64,000 nucleotides of DNA from Candidatus Homeothermus arabinoxylanisolvens (lineage in GTDB: Bacteria > Bacteroidota > Bacteroidia > Bacteroidales > Muribaculaceae). Below, in pieces: positions 17,669 to 26,358 of this stretch. Each line of letters starts with the position of its first letter. Position 1 is the first letter of the stretch. The notes beneath the pieces are model-generated. The model saw nothing but the letters and a program-made list of their open reading frames with translations. It was not told the origin of the DNA and did no database searches. A program made the position numbers and the translations under genes. The DNA is taken from contig LUJO01000021.1 of the NCBI GenBank assembly GCA_001689405.1, positions 1-64,000 on the forward strand, read 5' to 3'.

Positions 17669-17692
17669 ATTAGACTTATTGGTCTTATAGGT

Positions 17693-19309
17693 TTATTTTG
17701 TTATTTTGAGCACAAACGATATGTCATTGGGCTTCTTGCCGCGGGGCAGGTTGACCGCGAGGCCCTCGGCCGTGCGGCGGTGGCTCACCTTGCCGGCTCC
17801 GAGCAGCTCGACCCGCTTTATCTTTCCGGGATAAAGTCCGCTGCCTGCCGCAAGCGACTTGATGAGTACCTTGTTGTCGTCAGGCCATGCAAGCACGTGG
17901 GCGTAAAGGACATCGCCCTTCTTGACAAAGCGTATGTCGGCCGGGGTGTAAGGCGCGTTCTTGCCCTCGTTGAAGCCGGCGCCGTCAAGCGGTGCGGCAT
18001 TCTCGGTAGACGGGCCCTCGCCGTACACCGTCCACGGACGGGTGTCGAAAACGCCCTCTTTGTTCACGTCCATCCATGCGGCTATATCCTCAAGTATCTT
18101 CTCCTCCTTGTCGTCGATGCTGCCGTCGCCCTTCACAGGCACGCTAAGCAGCATGTTGCCGTTCTTGCTCACTATGTCGACCAACATATGTATGACCGTC
18201 TTGGCCGACTTGTACCAGTTGTCGACGTAGCACGAGCGGTCATAGTGCCAGTTGCCGAGGCAGGTACATGTCTGCCAAGCCTTCTCCTGACATTCGCCGG
18301 GCACACCCTTCTCGACATCCCACACAAGCGCCTTCTTGTGGTCGTCGTTGAGCTTCTTGCCGAAGACCACCGCCTCCAAGCGTCCGTCATGGCGCTTCAT
18401 GTTGCGGTTGTAGAAGTGGGCCACGACATCAAGGCCTGTGTTGTCAATAGGCCAAAATGGTAGCACACTGTCATCGAAGTATACAAGGTCGGGGTTGTAG
18501 CGGTTAATCATGTCGACCGTGCGGTTGAAGAAGTTGTCATAGTACCACTGCGGGGGCACGGAAGTACCCTCGGGCCAGTCCCACACGCTCCAAGCGTGTC
18601 CGCTCAGGGAGTGATGCTGCACGTAAAGCTCCTGCGGGTCGTAGCCTTCCCACCATTTTCCCTTGCCATCCTCCTTTGTCACCACGCGCGCGTCATATGA
18701 TATGCCGGCGTAGGGTCCGGTCTTGTCGGCGCCCTGCGCGGTCTCGTACCATGTCCACGCATGCGAGGAGTGTATGCTTACGCCGAAGGGCAGTCCGTTG
18801 CGGCGCGCGGCCTTCTCCCACTCGGCGAGGATGTCGCGCTTCGGGCCCATGTTGACCGAGTTCCAGCGCTGGTACTTGCTGTCCCACAGGTCCATATTGT
18901 CATGATGATTTCCCATTGCGAAGAAATACTGCGCCCCCACTCTCTTGTACAGGGCCACGAGGCGTTCGGGGTCCCACTTGTCGGCCTTCCACTCGTTGAT
19001 GACATCCTTGAAGCCGAACTCCGAAGGATGGCCGTACTTCTCAAGATGCACCTTGTAGGCATGGCCGCCCTCCTCATACATGCTGCGACCGTACCAGTCG
19101 CCGGCCTCGGGCTGACACTGCGGCCCCCAGTGGGCCCAGATGCCGAACTTGGCGTTGCGGAACCATTCGGGCGTCTCGTACTGCGACAAGGACTCCCATG
19201 TAGGCTCAAACTTGCCGGTGTCGGCCTGTTCGCGCTGTGCGTACACGCCTGTGCAGCACATAAGCGCCGATACAAGCATCGCTGATCTTATTTTCATATA
19301 GGTATTCAT
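17693..19309 (-). CDS. GH29 alpha-L-fucosidase, secreted
   Basis: 538 residues with a signal peptide (SAMLVSALMCCTGVYAQ). The GH29 barrel is recognisable from WFRNAKFGIWAHWGPQ near the N-terminus, YFFAMGNHHDNMDLW, SIHSSHAWTWYE and the NPDLVYFDDS segment near 273-281, where the catalytic nucleophile aspartate is expected. A C-terminal beta-sandwich follows. The general acid of GH29 is not conserved in position, so it is not assigned. The enzyme would remove terminal alpha-L-fucose in the periplasm. Fucosylated galactose occurs in plant xyloglucan and in mucin O-glycans; the plant-type neighbours favour the former, although xyloglucan loci more often carry GH95 for this step. Confidence 0.87.
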   Translation of the reverse strand: MNTYMKIRSAMLVSALMCCTGVYAQREQADTGKFEPTWESLSQYETPEWFRNAKFGIWAHWGPQCQPEAGDWYGRSMYEEGGHAYKVHLEKYGHPSEFGFKDVINEWKADKWDPERLVALYKRVGAQYFFAMGNHHDNMDLWDSKYQRWNSVNMGPKRDILAEWEKAARRNGLPFGVSIHSSHAWTWYETAQGADKTGPYAGISYDARVVTKEDGKGKWWEGYDPQELYVQHHSLSGHAWSVWDWPEGTSVPPQWYYDNFFNRTVDMINRYNPDLVYFDDSVLPFWPIDNTGLDVVAHFYNRNMKRHDGRLEAVVFGKKLNDDHKKALVWDVEKGVPGECQEKAWQTCTCLGNWHYDRSCYVDNWYKSAKTVIHMLVDIVSKNGNMLLSVPVKGDGSIDDKEEKILEDIAAWMDVNKEGVFDTRPWTVYGEGPSTENAAPLDGAGFNEGKNAPYTPADIRFVKKGDVLYAHVLAWPDDNKVLIKSLAAGSGLYPGKIKRVELLGAGKVSHRRTAEGLAVNLPRGKKPNDISFVLKITK

Positions 19310-19340
19310 AATTAAGAGTTAAATATCGGATAGTAAATTG

Positions 19341-22115
19341 TCAGAGAAGTATCCATACACTGCCGCTGAACGGGAAGTAGTTGAGCTGCATGTTCTTTTG
19401 TCCCGAAGGACCGAGCCGGTCAGGATGCTGGAACTTCGTGCCGACAGGAGCTATGGCATGCATGAAGCCGAAGGAGCTGTCGGGGAAACGGGCCATCGTA
19501 TAGCCGTTGCCGTCATGACACGGCGCCTGAGGGGCGAGCATCTGGAAAAACAGCCCGGAGCGCGAGGGGATGAACGTTACGGAGCCCTCGGTAGTATTCA
19601 CCGTCACCGCACGGCAGTCGGCGTGGCACCCCTTGAACTCCGGATACAGCCAAGACTCGCCCGTGACGGTGTTGTTGTAAGTCTTGCGGTGACAGCCGAA
19701 TGTGGTGCCCTCCATGCGGTTTTTCCATACACGGTAGGGGCCTTCGCCCACCCACTCCATGGCAAGTACTTTCTCCTCGGGATAATCGAGGCCCACACCG
19801 ATGAAGTCGGCCTCGCCGCTCACCGAGAATGAGTAGTCGAGCCGCAACGGCTCGCCCGAGGCAAACACCCACCGCATAAGCCTACCGTCCTTGTAGCGCG
19901 GCGCCACACAGTAGGCGTCGCCGTCGCGGTAACAGTTGAGGCCGGTGCAGTCATTGTCAGATGTGGCCAGCTTAGGCACACCGGTGAGCGAGAAGCGCCC
20001 GCGGGGGGTCACGACAGAATCGAGCCGTCCGGTGGCACGGTCAAATGTGTATCGGTTGCCGCCATGCAGTATGCATACACAGCTGTCATTTTCAGTCACT
20101 TCGGGCCGCTGCGCCGTAAACTCACCAAGCAGACGACGCTGCAATCGGTCGCCTGTGCCTATAGGCCAGCTGTAGGTGTACACTTCGGCGCCCTGCGGCG
20201 AAGTGACCGTAAGGCGCAGAATGTCATGACCGTCCCATCCCTCGGGAAGCTCCAACGTCAGCATACGGCGCTCTCCGGGAGCGCAAGCGGGCGACTCCAC
20301 ACTGCCCCGGGCCGCCACTGTCTCGGCGCAGGTGCCGTCGGGGCGGCGTGCCACGTCGGCAAGCTCATATGTAAATCCACATTCCGACAGGTCGGTAAAC
20401 ATATAGTCGTTCTCGACAGCCACGGTGACATCGGATCCCCCGGGGATGCTGCGCGCGGTGACGCGCAACGGCGACCATATCTGCCTGATGGCATAGAAGC
20501 TGCCCTCCTTCTCGCGGTATGGACCTACAATGCCGTCGGGGGCAAGGTCAAACCGGCAGTCTATGCTGTCGTTGCGGTCAGCCCGCACCAGACCCTCGTC
20601 GAGAAGTGCCCACAGGAAGCCTCCGGCCGGTGCCCTGTGGCGCATCATGGCATCCCAGAAGTCGCTCAGCGACGCAGCCGCGCCGCCGTCGAAGATGCCG
20701 TGCATGAACTCGGTCGGGAAGTATATGTCGCGATCATATATCGTAGAATTTACCACGTAATTGTAGTCAGGATAGTGCTTTGTGTCGGTGCCGCGGAAGC
20801 GCTCCCACGGATGTATGACAAAACGTTGCTGAAGGTCATACATGCGGTAATCGTCATCGACCTCGGTGTTCCATCCTCCTTCGTTGCCGTTGGCCCACAG
20901 CACGACCGACGGGTGATTGCGGTCGCGCTCCACCACCTCGCGCGCAATACGGCGGGCGGGAGCCGCATCATATCTCTTCTGCCAGCTGCACAGCTCGTCG
21001 ATGACCAAGAGGCCTATCGAGTCGCATATCTCGAGGAACTCCTTGTCGGGGGGATAGTGCGACATGCGCACGGCGTTCATGTTCATCGCCTTGATAAGGC
21101 GGGCATCGGCGAGCGATATGTCGCGCGACAAAGTGCGGCCGCTCTCGGGCCAGAAACAGTGTCGGTTGACACCCTTGAAGATAATCCTGCGTCCGTTGAG
21201 ATATAGACCGTCGCCGGCACGGAATTCGACCGTGCGGAAACCGATTCGGTCTGTTATACGATGACGGAGCTGCCCTCTGTCGCGCAGTTCGGCTACCACG
21301 CGGTACAGCTGCGGCCGCTCATGCGACCACGGGACAATGCCCTCCACGACAGTGGATATAACCTCGCCGCCACGTGCGGTGACAGGCTCCGAAACGCGCC
21401 GGCCGTCGAGAGTGGCCACGTAGACCGACACCTCGGCGCGGTCGCTTGCGCCCGACAGACAGGGCCTGACGCGCAAAGTGCCGTCGGCACGTGCGTCAAC
21501 CGCCATGTCGACAAAGTGTACGCGCGGCTTTATCTCCAGATACACAGGGCGGTATATGCCGCCGAAGAGCCAGAAGTCGGTCTGCCGCTCGGCGCGGTAT
21601 ATGGAGCTGTCGGCCGGACACTTGGTTACCTTGACCTCAAGCGTATTGTCGGCGCCGTAACGCAGACAGTCCGATATGTCGTAGCGGAACCGATAAAAGC
21701 CCCCCTCATGCACGGGACCCACAAGCCGGCCGTTGATTTTGACCTCGGTGTCGGTCATCGAACCCTCAAACACGATGTCGACATGTGAGCCACGCCAAGA
21801 ACGGTCAGCCTTGAAACAGTGACGATAGTACCCGGTTTCATCGGAGCCGAACGGCTCCTCCCATCCGTAATAATAATTACCGAAACCTTGTGTCTCCCAA
21901 CATGAAGGGACCTTTATACGTGTCCATCGGCCGCTGCCGCGGCCCGAGGTGCACATGAAGTCCCACATCACCTCGCTGTCCTTGTCGATACCCGACAGAT
22001 AACGGCACTCGGTGAGATATGCCGATGCTTGAACATCGGAAGCGGCCGCAACCGCCAGCATGAACAACGCAGTCGAGACAAACAGTCTTATATTCATCAG
22101 TGCCATTCTCATCAT
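19341..22115 (-). CDS. GH2 beta-galactosidase, second type, secreted
   Basis: 924 residues. The start is ambiguous among ATGs at 22115, 22112, 22106 and 22097; the signal peptide (LFVSTALFMLAVAAASDVQA) follows all of them. The GH2 domains are in the usual order: sugar-binding jelly roll (WTRIKVPSCWETQGFG), Ig-like, barrel with FKGVNRHCFWPESGRTLS and the acid/base LWANGNEGGW (near 412), then PTEFMHGIFDGG (near 468) as the likely nucleophile region, and C-terminal sandwiches. It differs strongly from the LacZ-type gene at 1181: the nucleophile motif is TEFMHG rather than CEYAHAMGN. This points to a different substrate, probably beta-galactosyl or a related side chain on an oligosaccharide. The start is six bases after the stop of the upstream GH43 gene, so they are tightly coupled. 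Confidence 0.85.
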   Translation of the reverse strand: MMRMALMNIRLFVSTALFMLAVAAASDVQASAYLTECRYLSGIDKDSEVMWDFMCTSGRGSGRWTRIKVPSCWETQGFGNYYYGWEEPFGSDETGYYRHCFKADRSWRGSHVDIVFEGSMTDTEVKINGRLVGPVHEGGFYRFRYDISDCLRYGADNTLEVKVTKCPADSSIYRAERQTDFWLFGGIYRPVYLEIKPRVHFVDMAVDARADGTLRVRPCLSGASDRAEVSVYVATLDGRRVSEPVTARGGEVISTVVEGIVPWSHERPQLYRVVAELRDRGQLRHRITDRIGFRTVEFRAGDGLYLNGRRIIFKGVNRHCFWPESGRTLSRDISLADARLIKAMNMNAVRMSHYPPDKEFLEICDSIGLLVIDELCSWQKRYDAAPARRIAREVVERDRNHPSVVLWANGNEGGWNTEVDDDYRMYDLQQRFVIHPWERFRGTDTKHYPDYNYVVNSTIYDRDIYFPTEFMHGIFDGGAAASLSDFWDAMMRHRAPAGGFLWALLDEGLVRADRNDSIDCRFDLAPDGIVGPYREKEGSFYAIRQIWSPLRVTARSIPGGSDVTVAVENDYMFTDLSECGFTYELADVARRPDGTCAETVAARGSVESPACAPGERRMLTLELPEGWDGHDILRLTVTSPQGAEVYTYSWPIGTGDRLQRRLLGEFTAQRPEVTENDSCVCILHGGNRYTFDRATGRLDSVVTPRGRFSLTGVPKLATSDNDCTGLNCYRDGDAYCVAPRYKDGRLMRWVFASGEPLRLDYSFSVSGEADFIGVGLDYPEEKVLAMEWVGEGPYRVWKNRMEGTTFGCHRKTYNNTVTGESWLYPEFKGCHADCRAVTVNTTEGSVTFIPSRSGLFFQMLAPQAPCHDGNGYTMARFPDSSFGFMHAIAPVGTKFQHPDRLGPSGQKNMQLNYFPFSGSVWILL

Positions 22116-22121
22116 ATAAGG

Positions 22122-24218
22122 TCATTTCGAGGCTTCGGTCCAAGTGAATACAGTGCCCCCGCGCCGGCTTGCCGATGTTCCAGGCCAGTCGGCGGCATAG
22201 GTCTCGCCCGACGCCGGGTCGATGCCGACATAGCGGTGTGTCTTCAGCGACATGAGCATACACTGGCCGTTGAGCATGTCCTGCCACATGAAGAGGCAGT
22301 CATCGGTCTCCTCCTCAGACAGGCGCAGGTCGCCCGACATACCGAGTCCGGCCACGGTCATGTAACCGGTGCCGTTCAACGCTTTCAGCGCCACTTTGCC
22401 GTTGCCGCGGTCGAGGACTTCAAACTTGCAGTTGTCGGGCTTGCAGTCATTGCTGCCATCCCACACGGAATACACCATCTTGCGCGGATGGGCCAGCACC
22501 ATGTGTCCGTTGGAAAGATTACGCAGTGTCACGACCTTTCCGAAGGGTATATTGCCGCTGCGGTCGGCGAGCGGCTCCTCTACCGTGAAATCATCAAACT
22601 CGGCGTAGCCGCCGCGCTTGTCGTTGCGGTTGAAAGCAAACAGGGCATAGCGCGCGCCCTGAAATGTCTTTGTCTGGTAAGGCACTATCAGTTCGTCGCC
22701 GATGTCGGTATACTCACTGCCATCCTCGCTGTAGCCGAAACGGGCCTTCTCATGCTCGAAGTCGGCGGTGATGCGCAGATACATAAGCCTTTCGGTAAGC
22801 GGCTTCTCAATCAGTGTATCGGTTCCGAGGTCGTAATAGCTCAACACCGGAGCGCCGTTCTTCACTTCAATGCCCACCCATTCATAGGGGATGTTCAGCA
22901 GCCCCAAGCCCGCGATATCGCCGTCCTTCATGTGAGAGGCGTCGAGCGTTACCGTCGCTATCGACACCGGGCCAATTCCTCTTTGGGTCAGGGTGTTCTT
23001 GGCCCTATACAAGTCTTTGGCCGGCAGAGTGTTCAGTCTTAGCTTTCCCTTTTTCAACGACCACTGACTGTCATCGGGAAGGTGGTTCCACTGCCACACC
23101 GGAAGCAGTTTTCCGCTGTTAAAGTCATCGCTGCGCACGTAGGGCGCGTGTGGCTCCACGGCGGCCGAGACATTAGGCTTGGTCCATGTGCGCGGCGAGC
23201 GGCCGAGATTTCCCTCCAGTCCGAAATAGGGCCATCCGTCGACCCATGTGACGGGCGACAGACATGTGGTTCGGCCCACGGCAAGAAAATCGAGCATGGA
23301 GAAACCCCACCAGTCACCGTTAGGCAACTGCACGATGCCGCCCTGATGAAGAGTGGCACATCCCATGTTGTCGGCATTGGGCTTGCCGGTTGTCAGCCGC
23401 CACTTGCCCGGCTCGGGCATAGCTCCGTCCATAGGCATATCCAACGCCCACGTCGAGTGTTCGGTGCCCAATGTCTCACGACAGCTGATGACCCGGGTCT
23501 CATAAGGCCCCTCAAGCCGGTCGGCCCTCGCACACATCATGCGCCCCATCGGTGAATAGTCGGCGCTGATAATATAGTATTTACCATCAATCTTGTAGGC
23601 GTGGTGGCCCTCGCCCATGGCATTGCCGGCAGGAATGATGACACGGGAGCTGCCCTCGACATAGCCGCTGAAATCAGGCTTAATCTCGATGCACATCACT
23701 TGGTCATAGCCGTAGATAGCATAAATGTGCCCGTCATCAAACAGCACCGACAAGTCGTGAATCGCCCCGCCCATATTATAATGGGTCCAAGGTCCCTCAG
23801 GATTTTCCGAAACATAAACCTGCATCCCTATGCCGTTTATGTTGGAAAATATATAGAACCGGCCGTCATGATAACGGATGCAGGGCGCCCATATACCTTG
23901 TCCGTAGGCCTCTTTTCCCTCATCGAGGCTAAAACGCGGGTCATCGATGCCAATGCGGTCAAACGCATAACTGCAGAACGACCAGTTTACAAGGTCTTTG
24001 GACTGCAGAACCACCAATCCGGGATTGCAGTGCATGGTGGTGCCCACCAAATAGAATGAATCTCCGACCCTGATAATGTCAGGATCGGAAAACTCATCGT
24101 AAAACAACGGATTGGTGTAGGTGCCGTTGCCGTTATCGGCAGTCCACGACAGCTGCCGCGCGCATATCGACAACGTGGCAACAGCTAAAGCTATTACTAC
24201 TACGTATATTCGTTTCAT
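22122..24218 (-). CDS. GH43 glycosidase with C-terminal concanavalin-like and trefoil-like domains
   Basis: 698 residues with a signal peptide (VVVIALAVATLSICA). The propeller starts with YTNPLFYDEFSDPDIIRVGD (base aspartate in SDPD), then WAPCIRYHDGRFYIF, a second aspartate in IHDLSVLFDDG and the general acid in MGEGHHAYK. The opening and spacing resemble GH43 subfamily 12 alpha-L-arabinofuranosidases. The part from about 355 to 555 is a concanavalin-like sandwich (LPVWQWNHLPDDSQWSL, YAEFDDFTVEE), and the last ~130 residues look like a beta-trefoil (VTLRNLSNGHMVLA, MSLKTHRYVGIDP). The likely task is removing arabinose (or xylose) side chains in the periplasm. Expression is coupled to the GH2 gene six bases downstream. 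Confidence 0.87.
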   Translation of the reverse strand: MKRIYVVVIALAVATLSICARQLSWTADNGNGTYTNPLFYDEFSDPDIIRVGDSFYLVGTTMHCNPGLVVLQSKDLVNWSFCSYAFDRIGIDDPRFSLDEGKEAYGQGIWAPCIRYHDGRFYIFSNINGIGMQVYVSENPEGPWTHYNMGGAIHDLSVLFDDGHIYAIYGYDQVMCIEIKPDFSGYVEGSSRVIIPAGNAMGEGHHAYKIDGKYYIISADYSPMGRMMCARADRLEGPYETRVISCRETLGTEHSTWALDMPMDGAMPEPGKWRLTTGKPNADNMGCATLHQGGIVQLPNGDWWGFSMLDFLAVGRTTCLSPVTWVDGWPYFGLEGNLGRSPRTWTKPNVSAAVEPHAPYVRSDDFNSGKLLPVWQWNHLPDDSQWSLKKGKLRLNTLPAKDLYRAKNTLTQRGIGPVSIATVTLDASHMKDGDIAGLGLLNIPYEWVGIEVKNGAPVLSYYDLGTDTLIEKPLTERLMYLRITADFEHEKARFGYSEDGSEYTDIGDELIVPYQTKTFQGARYALFAFNRNDKRGGYAEFDDFTVEEPLADRSGNIPFGKVVTLRNLSNGHMVLAHPRKMVYSVWDGSNDCKPDNCKFEVLDRGNGKVALKALNGTGYMTVAGLGMSGDLRLSEEETDDCLFMWQDMLNGQCMLMSLKTHRYVGIDPASGETYAADWPGTSASRRGGTVFTWTEASK

Positions 24219-24252
24219 TATCAGCCTTTGTCATTTATCTGTTATTGGAATC

Positions 24253-26325
24253 TTATTTGCGACGTAATATCGCTACATCCCACGCACCTATCGTGATGCT
24301 GTCGCCGGCAGCGACCTCGGTGCCTGTGAGCAGCTCAATGGCTTTGCCCCGGTCATTGACGAAATCAACAGGAGCCGCGCTATAATTGAACACATAGTCG
24401 AGCTTTTGCCCTTTATCGTTGACTCCTGAGCGTACAATCACAGGAAAACGCACTTCATCATCGGCTATCAGCCCCTTCTCCACTGCCGCCATTCTCACTA
24501 TTTTGTCAAGCAACTCCTGCGACGGATATGCCCCTATGTAATACAACTTGCCCTTGCCGTAAGAGTTTTCGGTAATCACGGGCCACTGTCCGAAGAACGG
24601 ATGATCGCCGTAAGCAAGCGGTTTGGCGGTCTCCGGCACAAGGAATTCATACCAAGTGTTTATACTGTTGCGGTCACCGAGTCCGAAAGCATTGTCTTTC
24701 AACTTCATATTGCCGATCGTGGAGTACTCCTGATAGTAGAATCCGCAGGCGTCGCGGAGCGGACCGGGCGCCGGCACCGGACGCACTGCCGAGTGCTCGT
24801 TGCAGTAGCCGCTTTTGTGCATCATCACCACGTAGCCTCCGTCCTTCACAAACTTGTCGATAGCCGTGAGCAGGCTGTCGTCGGCCACATACAGCGGCGG
24901 TACGACAAGCATGGAGTACTTGCTGAAGTCGCGCATCTTGTCACAGGGCACGATGTCGGTCTCTATATTCTGGAAATACAACGCCTTATGTGCCAGATCC
25001 ACCGGATAATTGGCATCGACGGGATAACCTCCGCCGTTATGATAGGGCATGAACGTAAGCGCATGGTGCGAGTCGTGGCTGTAGAGTATGGCCACTTTGT
25101 TGTCCTTTTTCAGGTTTACGATATCCTTGCCTATGCGGTCAAGTTCCGAGGCCGTACGCTGAAACTCGCGATACACACGATTGGGCTGCAGGTCATGGCC
25201 GAGCACACCGCGCCAGTAAGTCTCCTGACCGTAATGCAGTGTGGCCCAGTGCCAGTACTCAACCATATTGGCGCCGGAAGCGTAATGTGAGTATACGTTT
25301 TGCCGAAGCTGATTGTCGTAGGGAGGATACTGCCCTTTGGAGTCCCAGCCTGTTCCCTGCGCGTTGGTCTCGGTGATAAGGTAGTTGTTGCCCGCCACGG
25401 TGCGCATGTAGTCGCCGGCATAGGCTATCAGCTGGCCGTCCTGACCGTCCTGCACGCCGTGATACACGTTGATAGCGGGATACTGCATCTGCCGGAACGA
25501 CTCGACTTGGTCGACATTGTGAAACGCCGGCATGAAACAATGGGTCACAAACTGGTCGGGACGCTTGTACTCGTTAACGATGTCGCACTGCCAGTTGAGG
25601 AAGTCGGCTATGCGCTTGCGGTTGTAGCGCTCCCACTCGTTTTTATACGAAGGACTCGTCACTCCGTCACGCTCGTAAAACTCCTCCCATGTGTTGATAT
25701 TCATACCCCAGTAGTTCATACCCCACTCTTTCGTCAGCAGGTCAAGGTCGCCGCCAAACTTATCTTTCATATAATTGCGGAAACCGATGAAGTAATCGCG
25801 GTTGTTTACTCCGCGCGCCTCAAGCTCATTGTCGACCTGATAGCCTATGACGGCAGGGTGCTTGGCATAGCGGTCGAGCATTTTACGTATTATACGCTCG
25901 CTGTAAAAGAGATAGGTGGGATTGGTGAAATCCATGTTCTGGCGTATGCCGTAATGTGCCTTCTCCCCGTTCATCTTTTCCGAGAGCACCTCGGGATGCT
26001 TGTGGGCAAGCCACGCGGGAATGGAGTAAGTGGGCGTGCCGAGTATCACCTTTATGCCGGCGGCATGAAACTTATCGAGGATGGTGTCCATCCATTCAAA
26101 GGCGAATTTACCCTCCTGAGGCTCGAAAAGGCCCCATGAAGACTCGCCCACACGCACCACCGTCATGCCGGCATCCTTCATCATGGCTATATCCTTGTCA
26201 AGCCTGTCATAAGGCATGTACTCATGATAGTAAGCGGCGCCGTAAAGCGGCTTATCAAACACATATTGCGCCACAGCGGGCACAACAGCCGCCACTGTAA
26301 GCAAGGCGACAAATAACTTTTTCAT
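24253..26325 (-). CDS. GH42 beta-galactosidase, secreted
   Basis: 690 residues with a signal peptide (MKKLFVALLTVAAVVPAVAQ). The GH42 A domain has YGAAYYHEYMPYDRLDKDI, TVVRVGESSWGLFEP, the acid/base in YQVDNELEARG (near 165) and the nucleophile in LITETNAQGTGW (near 318). The trimerisation/Rossmann-like B domain follows (KVAILYSHDSHHALTF) and then a short beta-sandwich C domain. GH42 enzymes cleave beta-1,3/1,4/1,6-galactosyl linkages of oligosaccharides; many are cytoplasmic, so the signal peptide, indicating periplasmic action, is worth noting. It lies between two GH43 genes in the operon and is the second beta-galactosidase-type gene there. Confidence 0.92.
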   Translation of the reverse strand: MKKLFVALLTVAAVVPAVAQYVFDKPLYGAAYYHEYMPYDRLDKDIAMMKDAGMTVVRVGESSWGLFEPQEGKFAFEWMDTILDKFHAAGIKVILGTPTYSIPAWLAHKHPEVLSEKMNGEKAHYGIRQNMDFTNPTYLFYSERIIRKMLDRYAKHPAVIGYQVDNELEARGVNNRDYFIGFRNYMKDKFGGDLDLLTKEWGMNYWGMNINTWEEFYERDGVTSPSYKNEWERYNRKRIADFLNWQCDIVNEYKRPDQFVTHCFMPAFHNVDQVESFRQMQYPAINVYHGVQDGQDGQLIAYAGDYMRTVAGNNYLITETNAQGTGWDSKGQYPPYDNQLRQNVYSHYASGANMVEYWHWATLHYGQETYWRGVLGHDLQPNRVYREFQRTASELDRIGKDIVNLKKDNKVAILYSHDSHHALTFMPYHNGGGYPVDANYPVDLAHKALYFQNIETDIVPCDKMRDFSKYSMLVVPPLYVADDSLLTAIDKFVKDGGYVVMMHKSGYCNEHSAVRPVPAPGPLRDACGFYYQEYSTIGNMKLKDNAFGLGDRNSINTWYEFLVPETAKPLAYGDHPFFGQWPVITENSYGKGKLYYIGAYPSQELLDKIVRMAAVEKGLIADDEVRFPVIVRSGVNDKGQKLDYVFNYSAAPVDFVNDRGKAIELLTGTEVAAGDSITIGAWDVAILRRK

Positions 26326-26358
26326 TACAATAATATATATGTCGATAATATCCGGTTA

